Positions 52,140 through 60,045 of a DNA stretch of 64,000 bases are shown in pieces. The notes under the pieces were generated by a model, which worked only from the letters and a program-made list of their open reading frames with translations, made no database searches and was not told where the DNA came from. The stretch's first letter is position 1. Each line of letters opens with the position of its first letter. The position numbers were made by a program, and so were the translations under genes. Source of the DNA: Kitasatospora sp. MMS16-BH015 (lineage in GTDB: Bacteria > Actinomycetota > Actinomycetes > Streptomycetales > Streptomycetaceae); the NCBI RefSeq assembly GCF_002943525.1, contig NZ_CP025394.1, positions 3,844,001 through 3,908,000 of the forward strand, read 5' to 3'.

Positions 52140-52505
52140 ATGGCGGGCCGCCGCCGCACCCGGCAGGATGGGCCCGTGCCGAAGAATCCGCCGGAATCTA
52201 TGCAGCACCACCTACGCCAGCGCCTGAACCGCCACGCCCGCGAACGCTGGCCGCACGTGGACGCCATCGGGGTCCGCTTTCGCGCCGGATTCGCCTACCT
52301 GGCAGCCGAGTTGCCCGGTGGACAGAGCCTGCCGCTGTGTCGCCTGCGCTTCACCGGCGTGCTGCACACCTGGGGCTTCGCCCTCTACCTGGCCAGCAGC
52401 GACAGCTACAAGGACAACATCCTGCCCAGCGAACTACCGGCCGGCTCCCCCGAGGAAGCCCTCGACTGCGCGGGCGACCTCTACCTCAGCGGACTGGCTA
52501 TCTGA
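52140..52505 (+). CDS. IS630 passenger protein of unknown function
   Basis: Up to 121 residues, opposite to the transposase and ending in the right terminal repeat. Sequence such as GVRFRAGFAYLAAELPGGQS and FALYLASSDSYKDNILPS looks like a folded soluble protein, not random antisense. I do not recognise the family. Codon bias resembles host genes. The true start may be ATG 52200 (MQHHLRQRLNRHARERW). Confidence 0.6.
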   Translation: MAGRRRTRQDGPVPKNPPESMQHHLRQRLNRHARERWPHVDAIGVRFRAGFAYLAAELPGGQSLPLCRLRFTGVLHTWGFALYLASSDSYKDNILPSELPAGSPEEALDCAGDLYLSGLAI

Positions 52506-52562
52506 TCAACACCCCTCCACGAACTTCCGCGGAGCAGCACTAGGGCACGTATTCGGTTGTGA

Positions 52563-53225
52563 TCACGGGGCGGTTTTGGTGAGGTCTTTGATCCAGATCA
52601 TCGCGCCGCGGAGGTGGAGGCCGGCGAGGTAGCTGCCGGGGGTCTTGTCGTATCGCGTGGCGATGCCTCGCCAGGCCTTCAGCTTGTTGATCAGGCGCTC
52701 GACGGTGTTCCGCTCCCTGTAGAGGTCGGTGTCGTGGCTGACGGGCCGGCCGCCCTTGCTGCCTTTCTTCTTCCGGTTGGCGGCCTGGTCCTTCTTCTCG
52801 GGGATGACCGCCTTGATACGGCGACCGCGCAGGTGGGCGCGGTTGGCGCGGGAGGAGTAGGCCTTGTCCCCGGCGACCGCGTCGGGCCGGGTGCGGGGGC
52901 GGCCGACGGGCCCGCGGACCCGCACCTTCTCCAGGACGGGGATGAACTGCGGGCTGTCGGCGGCCTGCCCCTCGGTCAGAATGAACGCCAGCGGGCGGCA
53001 CCTGCGCTCGCCGGCGACGTGGACCTTGCTGGTCTGTCCGCCTCTGGAGCGTCCGAGCAGGGCGGCCTTCAGGCGGAGCCTTCGCCTGCGTCGGACGCGT
53101 CGGAGCTCGTCCCGTTCCGGGTCGTGTGCGGTGTCCTGTCCGTCTTGTCCCTGCGGGCCGCCCCTTTTTGCCGGGCCTTCTCCGCCTCCTCGGCGGCCTT
53201 CTCCAGGTCGGCGAGCGTGTCGGGG
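52563..53225 (-). CDS. IS5 transposase, second frame (DDE part)
   Basis: Open frame continuing the transposase after a -1 shift from the upstream frame; no good start of its own. It contains the second catalytic Asp (AVAGDKAYSS) and the Glu region (YRERNTVERLINKLKAWRGI), with the R-x-x-x-Y/E of IS5 elements. The useful part probably starts where the frames switch, between 53225 and 53071. The A5G4 run at 53161-53169 is a candidate slip point. It could also be a decayed element. Confidence 0.8.
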   Translation of the reverse strand, partial: PRHARRPGEGRRGGGEGPAKRGGPQGQDGQDTAHDPERDELRRVRRRRRLRLKAALLGRSRGGQTSKVHVAGERRCRPLAFILTEGQAADSPQFIPVLEKVRVRGPVGRPRTRPDAVAGDKAYSSRANRAHLRGRRIKAVIPEKKDQAANRKKKGSKGGRPVSHDTDLYRERNTVERLINKLKAWRGIATRYDKTPGSYLAGLHLRGAMIWIKDLTKTAP

Positions 53226-53566
53226 TCAAGGTGCATCCCGGCGGCGTCGTGGTGGGCCCGGATGGTGGTGGAATCCACGCTGACCAGCGAGAGGTCCACC
53301 TCGCCCCGTCTGGCGGCTTCCGTGATCGCGCCCTCCAGCAGGGCCTCGAACACCCTGGCGTCCCTCCACTGCCGGAAGCGGTTGTGGACGGTCGACCAGG
53401 CGCCGAACTCGCTCGGCATCTCCCGCCACTGGCCGCCCGTCCGAAACCGCCAGATCACGCCCTCGAACTGGCGGCGCAGCCGCTCGGGGTACGGGCCGTA
53501 CTCGCCGATCGGCAGGTACGGCTCGATGAACTCCCACTCGGCATCGGTCAGTTGCACACGCGTCAC
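53069..53566 (-). CDS. IS5 transposase, first frame
   Basis: 165 residues. N-terminal IS5/DUF4096-type domain (LTDAEWEFIEPYLP, then GGQWREMPSEFGAWSTVHNR) and the first catalytic Asp in SLVSVDSTTIRAHHD. It then runs into a charged Lys/Glu-rich stretch and stops, overlapping the second frame by about 155 bp. The two halves make a normal-length transposase if joined by a -1 frameshift, as in many IS5/IS427-type elements. Confidence 0.85.
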   Translation of the reverse strand: MTRVQLTDAEWEFIEPYLPIGEYGPYPERLRRQFEGVIWRFRTGGQWREMPSEFGAWSTVHNRFRQWRDARVFEALLEGAITEAARRGEVDLSLVSVDSTTIRAHHDAAGMHLDPDTLADLEKAAEEAEKARQKGAARRDKTDRTPHTTRNGTSSDASDAGEGSA

Positions 53567-53751
53567 ACAACACGATCTACCGGATCAGGCACGAGCGCGA
53601 GGGCGAAACCCACAAAGTGATCACAACCCGATACGTGCCCTAGTGGGGGCGGACCGGCGTGGCGGCACGGGCCGGGCGGGGCGCGATCGTCGAATGGGGC
53701 TCGGCGGCGCGATCCCGGCCGCCGAGTCCGTACTGTCCGGAGGTCCACCGC

Positions 53752-53973
53752 ATGTCCGTACCCGTCCGCACCCACAGCCTGATCGGCACCGTCCTGGTCG
53801 GCACCGCCCTGACCGGCGGCCTGCTGCTCGCCGGGGCGGTCACCGCCCCGGCCGCCACCGCCGACACCCACCACGGCGCCGGGCCGCTCGCCCGGTCCTC
53901 CGTCCACCACGGCCCCTCGCCGAGGCTCGACCGGGTGGACACCGTGGCCGCCACGGCAGCCGGCCAGGCCTGA
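53752..53973 (+). CDS. Small secreted peptide
   Basis: 73 residues. ATG follows GGAGG. A signal peptide (IGTVLVGTALTGGLLLAGAV, cleavage after AATA) leaves a short His/Ser/Asp-rich mature peptide (HHGAGPLARSSVHHGPSP). No cysteines. No family recognised. It is the first host gene after the IS pair. Confidence 0.7.
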   Translation: MSVPVRTHSLIGTVLVGTALTGGLLLAGAVTAPAATADTHHGAGPLARSSVHHGPSPRLDRVDTVAATAAGQA

Positions 53974-54006
53974 CGGTCGGCCCGGGCCAGTTCGGGTCGG
54001 CCCGGG

Positions 54007-54276
54007 TCAGTTCGGGGAGGCTTCGCCCTGGTGGCGCCAGGCGTCCAGGCCGGCCATCGAGGCGGCGCGGGCCTGGTTGAGGGTGCGGGCCGCCAGCTCG
54101 CCGGGCGGGGTCTCCAGTTGCTGGACCCAGCCCCGGCCGGCCGAGGCCAGCGCCACGCCGACGATCACCGTGCCGGCGAGGCCGATCATCGCGCCGACGC
54201 CCGTGAGCGCGGCCCCGGCCGCCAGCAGGTGGCGGTTGACCTGGAATCCACCGATGAACTTCTGATTGGTCGCCAT
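54007..54276 (-). CDS. Small membrane protein
   Basis: 89 residues with two hydrophobic segments (about 17-35 and 36-48: AAGAALTGVGAMIGLAGTVI) and a helical tail with AARTLNQARAASMAGLDAW. The N-terminal FIGGFQVNRHLLA motif resembles a small conserved streptomycete membrane protein. Function unknown. Confidence 0.75.
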   Translation of the reverse strand: MATNQKFIGGFQVNRHLLAAGAALTGVGAMIGLAGTVIVGVALASAGRGWVQQLETPPGELAARTLNQARAASMAGLDAWRHQGEASPN

Positions 54277-54359
54277 GCCTCCACCTTCGAGGCGCCCCCG
54301 GGAGCTCGCAACCGGCCGGGGTGCGGCGGAGGGACGGCCGGCGGGACCTGCCGCGCCGG

Positions 54360-55025
54360 TCAGCCGGTGAGTTCGGTCGGCGGGTGGATCCGGCGCGCGA
54401 CCAGGGAGTCGTCCGCCGGACGGTGGGCGAGCGGGGTGTCGGACGGGCGGAAGCCGGCCAGCACCAGCGAGACGTAACGCCGCCAGGCCCCCGGGGCCTG
54501 GGCGGCGGTCTCGTCGATCACGCTGCGGATGGCGAGCACCCCGAGGTAGACGTCCGTCAGGGTGAGGTCCGTCCGGACCTCACCGGCCGAGCGGGCCCGG
54601 TCGAGCAGCCGGGCCATCAGCGCCCAGAGCTCGGCCCGCTGGGTGTCCACGTCGGGCGGGACGGCCTGCCAGAGCCGGGAGAGGCCGCCGTGGTGCGAGG
54701 ACATCACGGTGCCGATGTGCCAGAGCACGCTCTCCAGACCCGTGCCGCCGCAGGGCTCGGCCGCGGCGGCCCGGGTGTGGGTCAGGATGTTCTCGAGGAT
54801 CTCGTCGTACAGCGCGGTGATCAGCGCGTCCTTGGTCGGGAAGCGCCGGTACAGGGTGCCCATCCCGACCCCGGCCCGGCGGGCGATCTCGTCCACGCCC
54901 GCGTCCGGCCCCTGCTCCGCGAAGACCTCCCAGGCCGCCGCCAGCAGCCGGGCCCGGTTCTGCGCCGCGTCACGGCGCAGCGCCCTGGGCTCCGGAGTGG
55001 TGCGGCCTTCGGAGGCTTCGGTCAT
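54360..55025 (-). CDS. TetR-family regulator of the adjacent MFS pump
   Basis: 221 residues. Helix-turn-helix at about 20-65 (LLAAAWEVFAEQGPDAGVDE, IARRAGVGMGTLYRRFPTKD). The start overlaps the MFS stop by four bases (ATGA, 55022-55025), so regulator and pump are one coupled operon. Two GCGGAG-N6-CTCCGC boxes upstream of the pump are the likely operators. Confidence 0.93.
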   Translation of the reverse strand: MTEASEGRTTPEPRALRRDAAQNRARLLAAAWEVFAEQGPDAGVDEIARRAGVGMGTLYRRFPTKDALITALYDEILENILTHTRAAAAEPCGGTGLESVLWHIGTVMSSHHGGLSRLWQAVPPDVDTQRAELWALMARLLDRARSAGEVRTDLTLTDVYLGVLAIRSVIDETAAQAPGAWRRYVSLVLAGFRPSDTPLAHRPADDSLVARRIHPPTELTG

Positions 55026-56494
55026 GCGGGGGCGGACTCCTTGTCTGCGGCGGCCTGCGGGCCCGGCTGCGGCGCCCCGGCTCCCCGGCCGGCGCCGCCG
55101 GGGCGGGCGGCGGGGATGAGCACCGCGGCGGCGGCCGCGAGCACCGCGGCTCCGGTCAGGAACCAGAAGGTGCGGGTGTACCCCGCGTCCGTCGGGAAGG
55201 GGTGCGCGGCCGTGACGCCGTTGGCCAGGATACTGGCCCCGATCCCGCTGCCGATCGCGCCGCCGATGGTGCGGATGTTGGCGTTCATGCCGCTGGCCAC
55301 ACCGGTCTGCTCGGCCGGGACGGCCTCGACCACGATCGAGGACATCGAGGAGAAGGCCAGGCCCATGCCGATGCCCATCAGGCTGGAGGCCAGGTAGATC
55401 TGCCAGCCGTGGCTGTGGCCGAGTGCCAGCACCAGGAACGGCGCCACGGTGATCAGGCCACCGGCGATCAGCACCAGCTTGGACCCGAAGCGGGCGGCCA
55501 GCGGGCCGGTGAGCACGCCCAGCACGAACATGCCCAGCGTCATCGGCAGCATGTACACCCCGGATTCGGTGATGCTCGCGGTGAAGCCGTACCCGGCGAG
55601 CTTGGCCGGGGTCTGCACCAGCTGGGGCAGGAAGGTCATCGCGGTGTACATCACCACGCCGAAGAGCAGCGCGACCAGGTTGGCCGTCCAGACCGCCGGG
55701 ATCCGCATCATCCGCATGTCGATCAGCGGGGCCGAGGAGCGCAGCTCGACCAGCACCCAGAGCACGGCGACCACCACGGCGGTGGCGAACAGACCGAGGA
55801 TCCGGGCCGAACCCCAACCCCAGTCCGGCCCCTCGCTGACGCCGAGCAGCAGCGCGACCAGCCAGACCGAGAGCAGCACGGCCGCGCCCCAGCTGATCTT
55901 GCCCGGGGTGCGGACCGGCGACTCGGGCACGAAGAAGAAGGTGGCGACGGTGGCCACCGCCGTCATGATCATCGGGAACCAGAACAGCCAGTGGTAGTCG
56001 AGGTGGTCGACGATCGGCCCGGCCAGCAGCAGGCCGAGCCCGCCGCCGACGGCCGTCAGCGCGGCGGTGACGCCCACCGCCCCGCGCACCTTGGCGGCCG
56101 GGAACTCGTCCCTGATGATCCCGAACGCGAGCGGCAGCACACCGCCGCCGAGCCCCTGGATCACCCGGGCGACGACCATCGAGCCGACGCTGTTCGAGAC
56201 CCCGGCCAGCGCCGAACCGGCGGTCAGCGCGACCAGGGTGACCAGCAGCATCCGCTCCTTGCCGGCCCGGTCGCCGATCCGGCCGAGGATCGGGGTGGCC
56301 ACCGAGGCCGAGAGCAGGTACGCGGTCATCAGCCAGGTGACGGTCTCCTGCGAGGTGTGCAGGTGCTCCATCAGGGTGGCGAGCACCGGCACGACCATCG
56401 ACTGGAGCAGCGAGTAGGCACCCACGCCGAGGAGCAGCACGGCGAAGGTGAGGTGGTAGCGCGGACGGGCGGCAGCCCTGGAAGTCCGTGGCAT
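55022..56494 (-). CDS. MFS multidrug efflux protein, DHA2-type
   Basis: 490 residues, about 14 predicted membrane helices. Loop 2-3 signature GRIGDRAGKERMLLV and the helix-4/5 region GGGVLPLAFGIIRDEFP fit DHA2 drug:proton antiporters. The tail is Gly/Pro-rich. ATG 56494. It is followed by its TetR repressor in the same operon. Substrate unknown. Confidence 0.92.
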   Translation of the reverse strand: MPRTSRAAARPRYHLTFAVLLLGVGAYSLLQSMVVPVLATLMEHLHTSQETVTWLMTAYLLSASVATPILGRIGDRAGKERMLLVTLVALTAGSALAGVSNSVGSMVVARVIQGLGGGVLPLAFGIIRDEFPAAKVRGAVGVTAALTAVGGGLGLLLAGPIVDHLDYHWLFWFPMIMTAVATVATFFFVPESPVRTPGKISWGAAVLLSVWLVALLLGVSEGPDWGWGSARILGLFATAVVVAVLWVLVELRSSAPLIDMRMMRIPAVWTANLVALLFGVVMYTAMTFLPQLVQTPAKLAGYGFTASITESGVYMLPMTLGMFVLGVLTGPLAARFGSKLVLIAGGLITVAPFLVLALGHSHGWQIYLASSLMGIGMGLAFSSMSSIVVEAVPAEQTGVASGMNANIRTIGGAIGSGIGASILANGVTAAHPFPTDAGYTRTFWFLTGAAVLAAAAAVLIPAARPGGAGRGAGAPQPGPQAAADKESAPA

Positions 56495-56527
56495 GGCGGT
56501 GCGTCCCCCCGAGGACGGAGCAGGTAA

Positions 56528-56582
56528 GCGGAGCTGCTGCTCCGCATCGCGGAGGCTAACAGAAGCGGAGAATCAGCTCCGC
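56528..56582. promoter_or_regulatory. Two identical GCGGAG-N6-CTCCGC operator boxes
   Basis: Boxes at 56528-56545 (spacer CTGCTG) and 56565-56582 (spacer AATCAG), centres 37 bp apart, both upstream of the MFS-tetR operon. Perfect 6-bp half-sites with a 6-bp spacer fit a TetR dimer, probably the product of the gene at 54360. Confidence 0.75.
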
Positions 56583-56655
56583 ATCGGTGCCCCGATGCGC
56601 CCCGGCGGTGCGCCCGCATGCCCCCACCGGGGCCGCCCCGAGACCTACTCCGGAG

Positions 56656-57255
56656 CTACTCCGGGACCTCCACCGGCCGACCGAGCACCCGGGCGGAGGC
56701 GAGCTGCAGGCCCTCTAGGAACAGCTCGCCGGTCGGCGCCTGCTCGGGGTCGAGCAGCCACTGGATCGCGTAGCCGGCCAGCAGGGCCTGGTAGAAGGTG
56801 CCGAGCGCGTACTCCTCCTCGCTGTCGGGCACCTCGCGCTGCCCCTGGAACATCGCGGCCAGCGCGAGCCGGGCCATCCGCTGGGCCCCGGCCAGCACCT
56901 GCCTGAGCTCGGGCGTGCGGTCGATCTGGGCGATCGCCTCGCACTGGGCCGCCCAGAGCCCCCGGTACTCGACGAAGGTCTCCCCCACCCGCCGCCAGGT
57001 GGCGACGAACCGCTCCTCCGGAGTGACCGCCGCCTCGGCCGCCGCCAGGACCGCCGCGTCCACCGCCTCGCCCCACTCCTTGGTGGCCTCCATCATCGCC
57101 GCGTTGAGCAGCGCCTCCTTGGAGCCGAAGTGGTAGCCGATGGCCGCCAGACTCACCCCGGCGGCCGTGGCGATGTCCCGGGCGGTGGTGCGGCCGTACC
57201 CCTTCTCGTAGAGGCAGTGCTTGGCGCCGGCCAGCAGGTCTTCTCGATTTCCCAT
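56656..57255 (-). CDS. TetR-family regulator, divergent from second MFS
   Basis: 199 residues. Helix-turn-helix at about 8-50 (AKHCLYEKGYGRTTARDIAT, then GVSLAAIGYHFGSKEALLNA). The C-terminal domain has YRGLWAAQCEAIAQIDRTPE. It is divergent from the drug-efflux gene at 57366, with two similar 17-bp elements between, so it probably represses that gene. Confidence 0.93.
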   Translation of the reverse strand: MGNREDLLAGAKHCLYEKGYGRTTARDIATAAGVSLAAIGYHFGSKEALLNAAMMEATKEWGEAVDAAVLAAAEAAVTPEERFVATWRRVGETFVEYRGLWAAQCEAIAQIDRTPELRQVLAGAQRMARLALAAMFQGQREVPDSEEEYALGTFYQALLAGYAIQWLLDPEQAPTGELFLEGLQLASARVLGRPVEVPE

Positions 57256-57279
57256 GCCGCGAGCGTACGCGAGGACCTG

Positions 57280-57348
57280 GACAGATGTCTTGCACGGATG
57301 AGTGAGACGATCGATTTAGACATACGTACTAGACAGGCGTCTGACACG
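57280..57348. promoter_or_regulatory. Paired 17-bp direct repeats between TetR and MFS genes
   Basis: GACAGATGTCTTGCACG (57280-57296) and GACAGGCGTCTGACACG (57332-57348) share 13 of 17 bases and are 52 bp apart. Each contains a short GACA/TGTC- or AGAC/GTCT-type dyad. Likely operators for the TetR regulator. Confidence 0.55.
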
Positions 57349-57365
57349 TCCGTACAGTCATCGGC

Positions 57366-58940
57366 ATGACCGCAACCCACGGCCTCGCAGGCCGCCGCGA
57401 ATGGACCGGCCTGGCCGTCCTCCTGCTCCCGACCCTGGTGATCGCGATGGACATGGGCGTGCTCTTCTTCGCCGTCCCCTTCATCGCCACCGACCTCCGG
57501 CCGAGCGGCACCCAGCAGCTCTGGATCATGGACATGTACTCGTTCCTGCTGGCCGGGCTGCTCATCCCGATGGGCGCGCTGGGCGACCGGATCGGGCGGC
57601 GGAAGCTGCTGCTGCTCGGGGCGGCCGGCTTCCTGGTCTCCTCGCTGCTGGCCGCCACCGCCGACGGGGCGGGGCAGCTGATCGCGGCCCGGGCGCTGCT
57701 CGGCGTCACCGGGGCCACCCTGATGCCCTCGACGCTGGCGCTGATCCGCAACATGTTCCACGACCCCAAGCAGCGGCAGGGGGCGCTGGCCGCCTGGGGC
57801 GGCGCAATGATGGCCGGGGCCACCCTGGGCCCGGTGATCGGCGGGCTGCTGCTGCACTCCTTCTGGTGGGGTTCGGTCTTCCTGGCCGCCGTGCCGGTGA
57901 TGGCGCTGGTGCTGGTCTCGGCCCCCGCCCTGCTGCCCGAGTACCGGGCCGAGCGGCACGGCTCCTTCGACCTCCTGGGCGCCGTCCTCTCCATCACCGC
58001 CGTGCTGCCCCTGGTCTACGGCGTGAAGACGCTGGCCGTGGACGGCCTCGCCCCGCTGCCCGTCCTCGCCCTGGCCGCCGGGCTCGGCACCGCCGTCCTG
58101 CTGGTGCACCGCCTGCGGAGCGCCGCCCACCCGCTGGTCGACCTGGCCCTCTTCCGCAACCGCACCTTCTCCGGCGCGATCTCGGTCAACACCGTGGCGA
58201 TGTTCTCGATGATGGGGTTCACCCTCTTCACCTCGCAGTACCTGCAGCTGGTGAAGGGGTTCAGCCCGCTGGCCGCCGCGCTCTGGGGCCTGCTGCCCAG
58301 CGTCGGGGTCGGCGCCGCCGCCGGGCTGACCGGGGCGCTGGCCGCCAAGGTGCGGCCCGCCCCCCTGATGGCCGGGGGCTTCCTGGTCGGCGCGGCCGGC
58401 TTCGCCCTGATGACGCAGGTCTCGCCGGACTCCCCGCTGGCCCTGGTCCTGGTCGCGGCGGGCGTGCTCGCCGCCGGCACGGTCGGCACCATGACCCTCA
58501 CCGCCGAGATGGTGGTCTCCGCCGCCCCCGCCGAGCAGGCGGGCGCCGCCTCCGCTACCTCCGAGACCGCCAGCGAACTGGGCAGCTCGCTCGGCATCGC
58601 CCTGCTCGGCGCGGCCGGCGCCGCCGTCTACAAGGCGCACACCGCACTCCCGGCGGGCCTGTCCGCCGACGCCGCCCGGGCCGCCCACGACACCCTCGGC
58701 GGAGCCGTCACCGTCGCCGCCCAGCTCCCCGGCCAGGCCGGCACCCAGCTCCTCGACACCACCCGCGCCGCCTTCACCGACGGCATGCACCTCGCCGCCG
58801 TGGTCGGGCTGCTCTGCATGATCGGCGGCTCGGTGGCCGCGCACCGCCTGCTCAAGCACCTGCCCGCGACGGGTTCGGCCGGGGCGGCCGGGGCGGCCAT
58901 CTCAGTCGGGTCGGAGGAAGGGGTCGACCTGGCGGCCTGA
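57366..58940 (+). CDS. MFS drug transporter, QacA/DHA2-type
   Basis: 524 residues, 14 predicted membrane helices. Motif A region GALGDRIGRRKLLLLGAAG, and motif C-like GGAMMAGATLGPVIGG. The first helix carries VIAMDMGVLFFAVPFIATDL, typical of QacA-like pumps with an Asp in helix 1. Probably exports cationic drugs or antibiotics. Controlled by the divergent TetR gene. Confidence 0.93.
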   Translation: MTATHGLAGRREWTGLAVLLLPTLVIAMDMGVLFFAVPFIATDLRPSGTQQLWIMDMYSFLLAGLLIPMGALGDRIGRRKLLLLGAAGFLVSSLLAATADGAGQLIAARALLGVTGATLMPSTLALIRNMFHDPKQRQGALAAWGGAMMAGATLGPVIGGLLLHSFWWGSVFLAAVPVMALVLVSAPALLPEYRAERHGSFDLLGAVLSITAVLPLVYGVKTLAVDGLAPLPVLALAAGLGTAVLLVHRLRSAAHPLVDLALFRNRTFSGAISVNTVAMFSMMGFTLFTSQYLQLVKGFSPLAAALWGLLPSVGVGAAAGLTGALAAKVRPAPLMAGGFLVGAAGFALMTQVSPDSPLALVLVAAGVLAAGTVGTMTLTAEMVVSAAPAEQAGAASATSETASELGSSLGIALLGAAGAAVYKAHTALPAGLSADAARAAHDTLGGAVTVAAQLPGQAGTQLLDTTRAAFTDGMHLAAVVGLLCMIGGSVAAHRLLKHLPATGSAGAAGAAISVGSEEGVDLAA

Positions 58941-59536
58941 GGCGGGAGGCGGCGCGAGCAGCCAAGTACGCGAGTACGCGAGTACGCGAGTCATGGGGAT
59001 CCCCGGGGCGACGGACCACCGTCGGCCCGGGGCTCTCGCGTCCACCGGTGACGGGCAGCGGGTCCGGCGGGGAGTGGCGGTGCAGGTCGTCGGAGGCGGC
59101 GGGAGCGTCTCCACTCCGGGGTGCGGTGTTCGTTGCCGGGGCCGGGTGTGTGCTTCCGGGGCCGGGTGTGTGCTTCCGGGGCCGTTCCGGACCGGATCTG
59201 ACGGAGTCAGCGGGCCTCCTCCGGGCATCGGCGGGGTGACGGGCCCGGCGGCGCGGGTGCGGGTGGTGGGGCGGGTGCGGGGCTCGAGGCGGGAGCTCGG
59301 GGCGCCGCGTCCTCGCAGGTGGCACCGGATCGCCGGGCGGTGCACCGGGTACCGGTCCGCGCTGCGCGGCCCCCGCCACGTGCAGCGGTGGCACCCCACG
59401 CGTCTTCTGGTCTTTGACTGCCGTTTCCCGACCGGTGTATACGTTCGGCGCTGCCGCCAGGCATACTGGCCAAGAGACCGGGCAAGCTCGCTCGGCTGTG
59501 AAACGGCGAGAATTCCGAAGGGACCGGTGGTCAGGG
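58941..59536. repeat. 596-bp spacer with short tandem repeats, no gene
   Basis: Contains an 8-bp repeat GTACGCGA x3 (58966-58989) and a 20-bp unit GCCGGGTGTGTGCTTCCGGG repeated twice without spacing (59141-59180). The rest is GC-rich with no gene-like frame on either strand. A tatA promoter is likely near GTGTATACGTTCGG (about 59436). Confidence 0.5.
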
Positions 59537-59812
59537 ATGCTGCGCAACGGTCTGGAGCCCTGGCACCTCCTGGTGGTGCTGGCTGTGATCATCCTGCTGT
59601 TCGGCTCCAAGAAGCTGCCCGAGATGGCGCGCGGGCTGGGCAAGTCCATGCGCATCCTGAAGGCCGAGACGAAGGCGCTCCGCGACGAGGACACCCCGGC
59701 CGAGTCCGCGAACTCGACGGCCGCCTCGACCGAGCAGGCCCGCCCCGCGGTGGCCCCGACGAACGTCACGAAGGCCGAAGAGCCCTCGACGAAGTCCACG
59801 ACGACCGCCTGA
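59537..59812 (+). CDS. tatA: Twin-arginine translocase subunit TatA
   Basis: 91 residues. One membrane helix (HLLVVLAVIILLFGSKKLPE), the FG hinge and the KLPEMARGLGKSMRILKAE amphipathic helix are diagnostic for TatA/E. A polar Ala/Thr/Ser tail follows. TatA forms the pore for folded proteins exported with TatB/C, which are not nearby. It may be a secondary TatA copy. ATG 59537; a weak AGGG site lies just upstream. Confidence 0.93.
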   Translation: MLRNGLEPWHLLVVLAVIILLFGSKKLPEMARGLGKSMRILKAETKALRDEDTPAESANSTAASTEQARPAVAPTNVTKAEEPSTKSTTTA

Positions 59813-59863
59813 TCCAGGCACAGTCCTCGTACCGGACTCCTCCGGGACTCGTACCGGACTTCG

Positions 59864-59897
59864 AGCCCCCGATCCGTCAGCTGACGGGCCGGGGGCT
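59864..59897 (+). terminator. Terminator after tatA
   Basis: AGCCCCCG-AT-CCGTCAG (59864-59880) pairs with CTGACGG-GC-CGGGGGCT (59881-59897), a 15-bp stem with one 2-nt internal loop and no apical loop, followed by TCGTCGT. Confidence 0.75.
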
Positions 59898-60045
59898 TCG
59901 TCGTACCCGTCCCCGGACCGGGCCGGCCGTCTCGGCGCGGGGCCACCGGGCCGACTGGGCGTCAGCTGCCGAGTGGCCGTCAGTGCCGATCTGGGATCTC
60001 CTGGGGGCACCCACGTGCAACGTACCCGGATCCCGGAGGTGACGG

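Larger units (their letters stand above)
51013..52542. mobile_element. IS630-family insertion sequence
   Basis: Ends are marked by a near-perfect terminal inverted repeat: 51015-51052 matches the reverse complement of 52502-52540 with one inserted base (outer end GTGCTGCTCCGCGG). A TA flanks each end (51013-51014, 52541-52542), as expected for IS630 targets. It carries a DDE transposase on the minus strand and a plus-strand passenger. The element directly abuts a second IS. Confidence 0.92.
52541..53642. mobile_element. IS5-family insertion sequence
   Basis: Terminal inverted repeats of about 24 bp: 52543-52566 (GGGCACGTATTCGGTTGTGATCAC) matches the reverse complement of 53617-53640 with two or three differences. 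TA lies on each side (52541-52542 and 53641-53642). The left TA is also the right target base pair of the adjacent IS630 element. The transposase is split over two frames. Confidence 0.88.

Noticed and set aside
58902..59399. Minus-strand gene in the gap before tatA
   Set aside because: Arg/Pro/Thr-rich translation without motif, crossed by tandem repeats, and no ribosome site.
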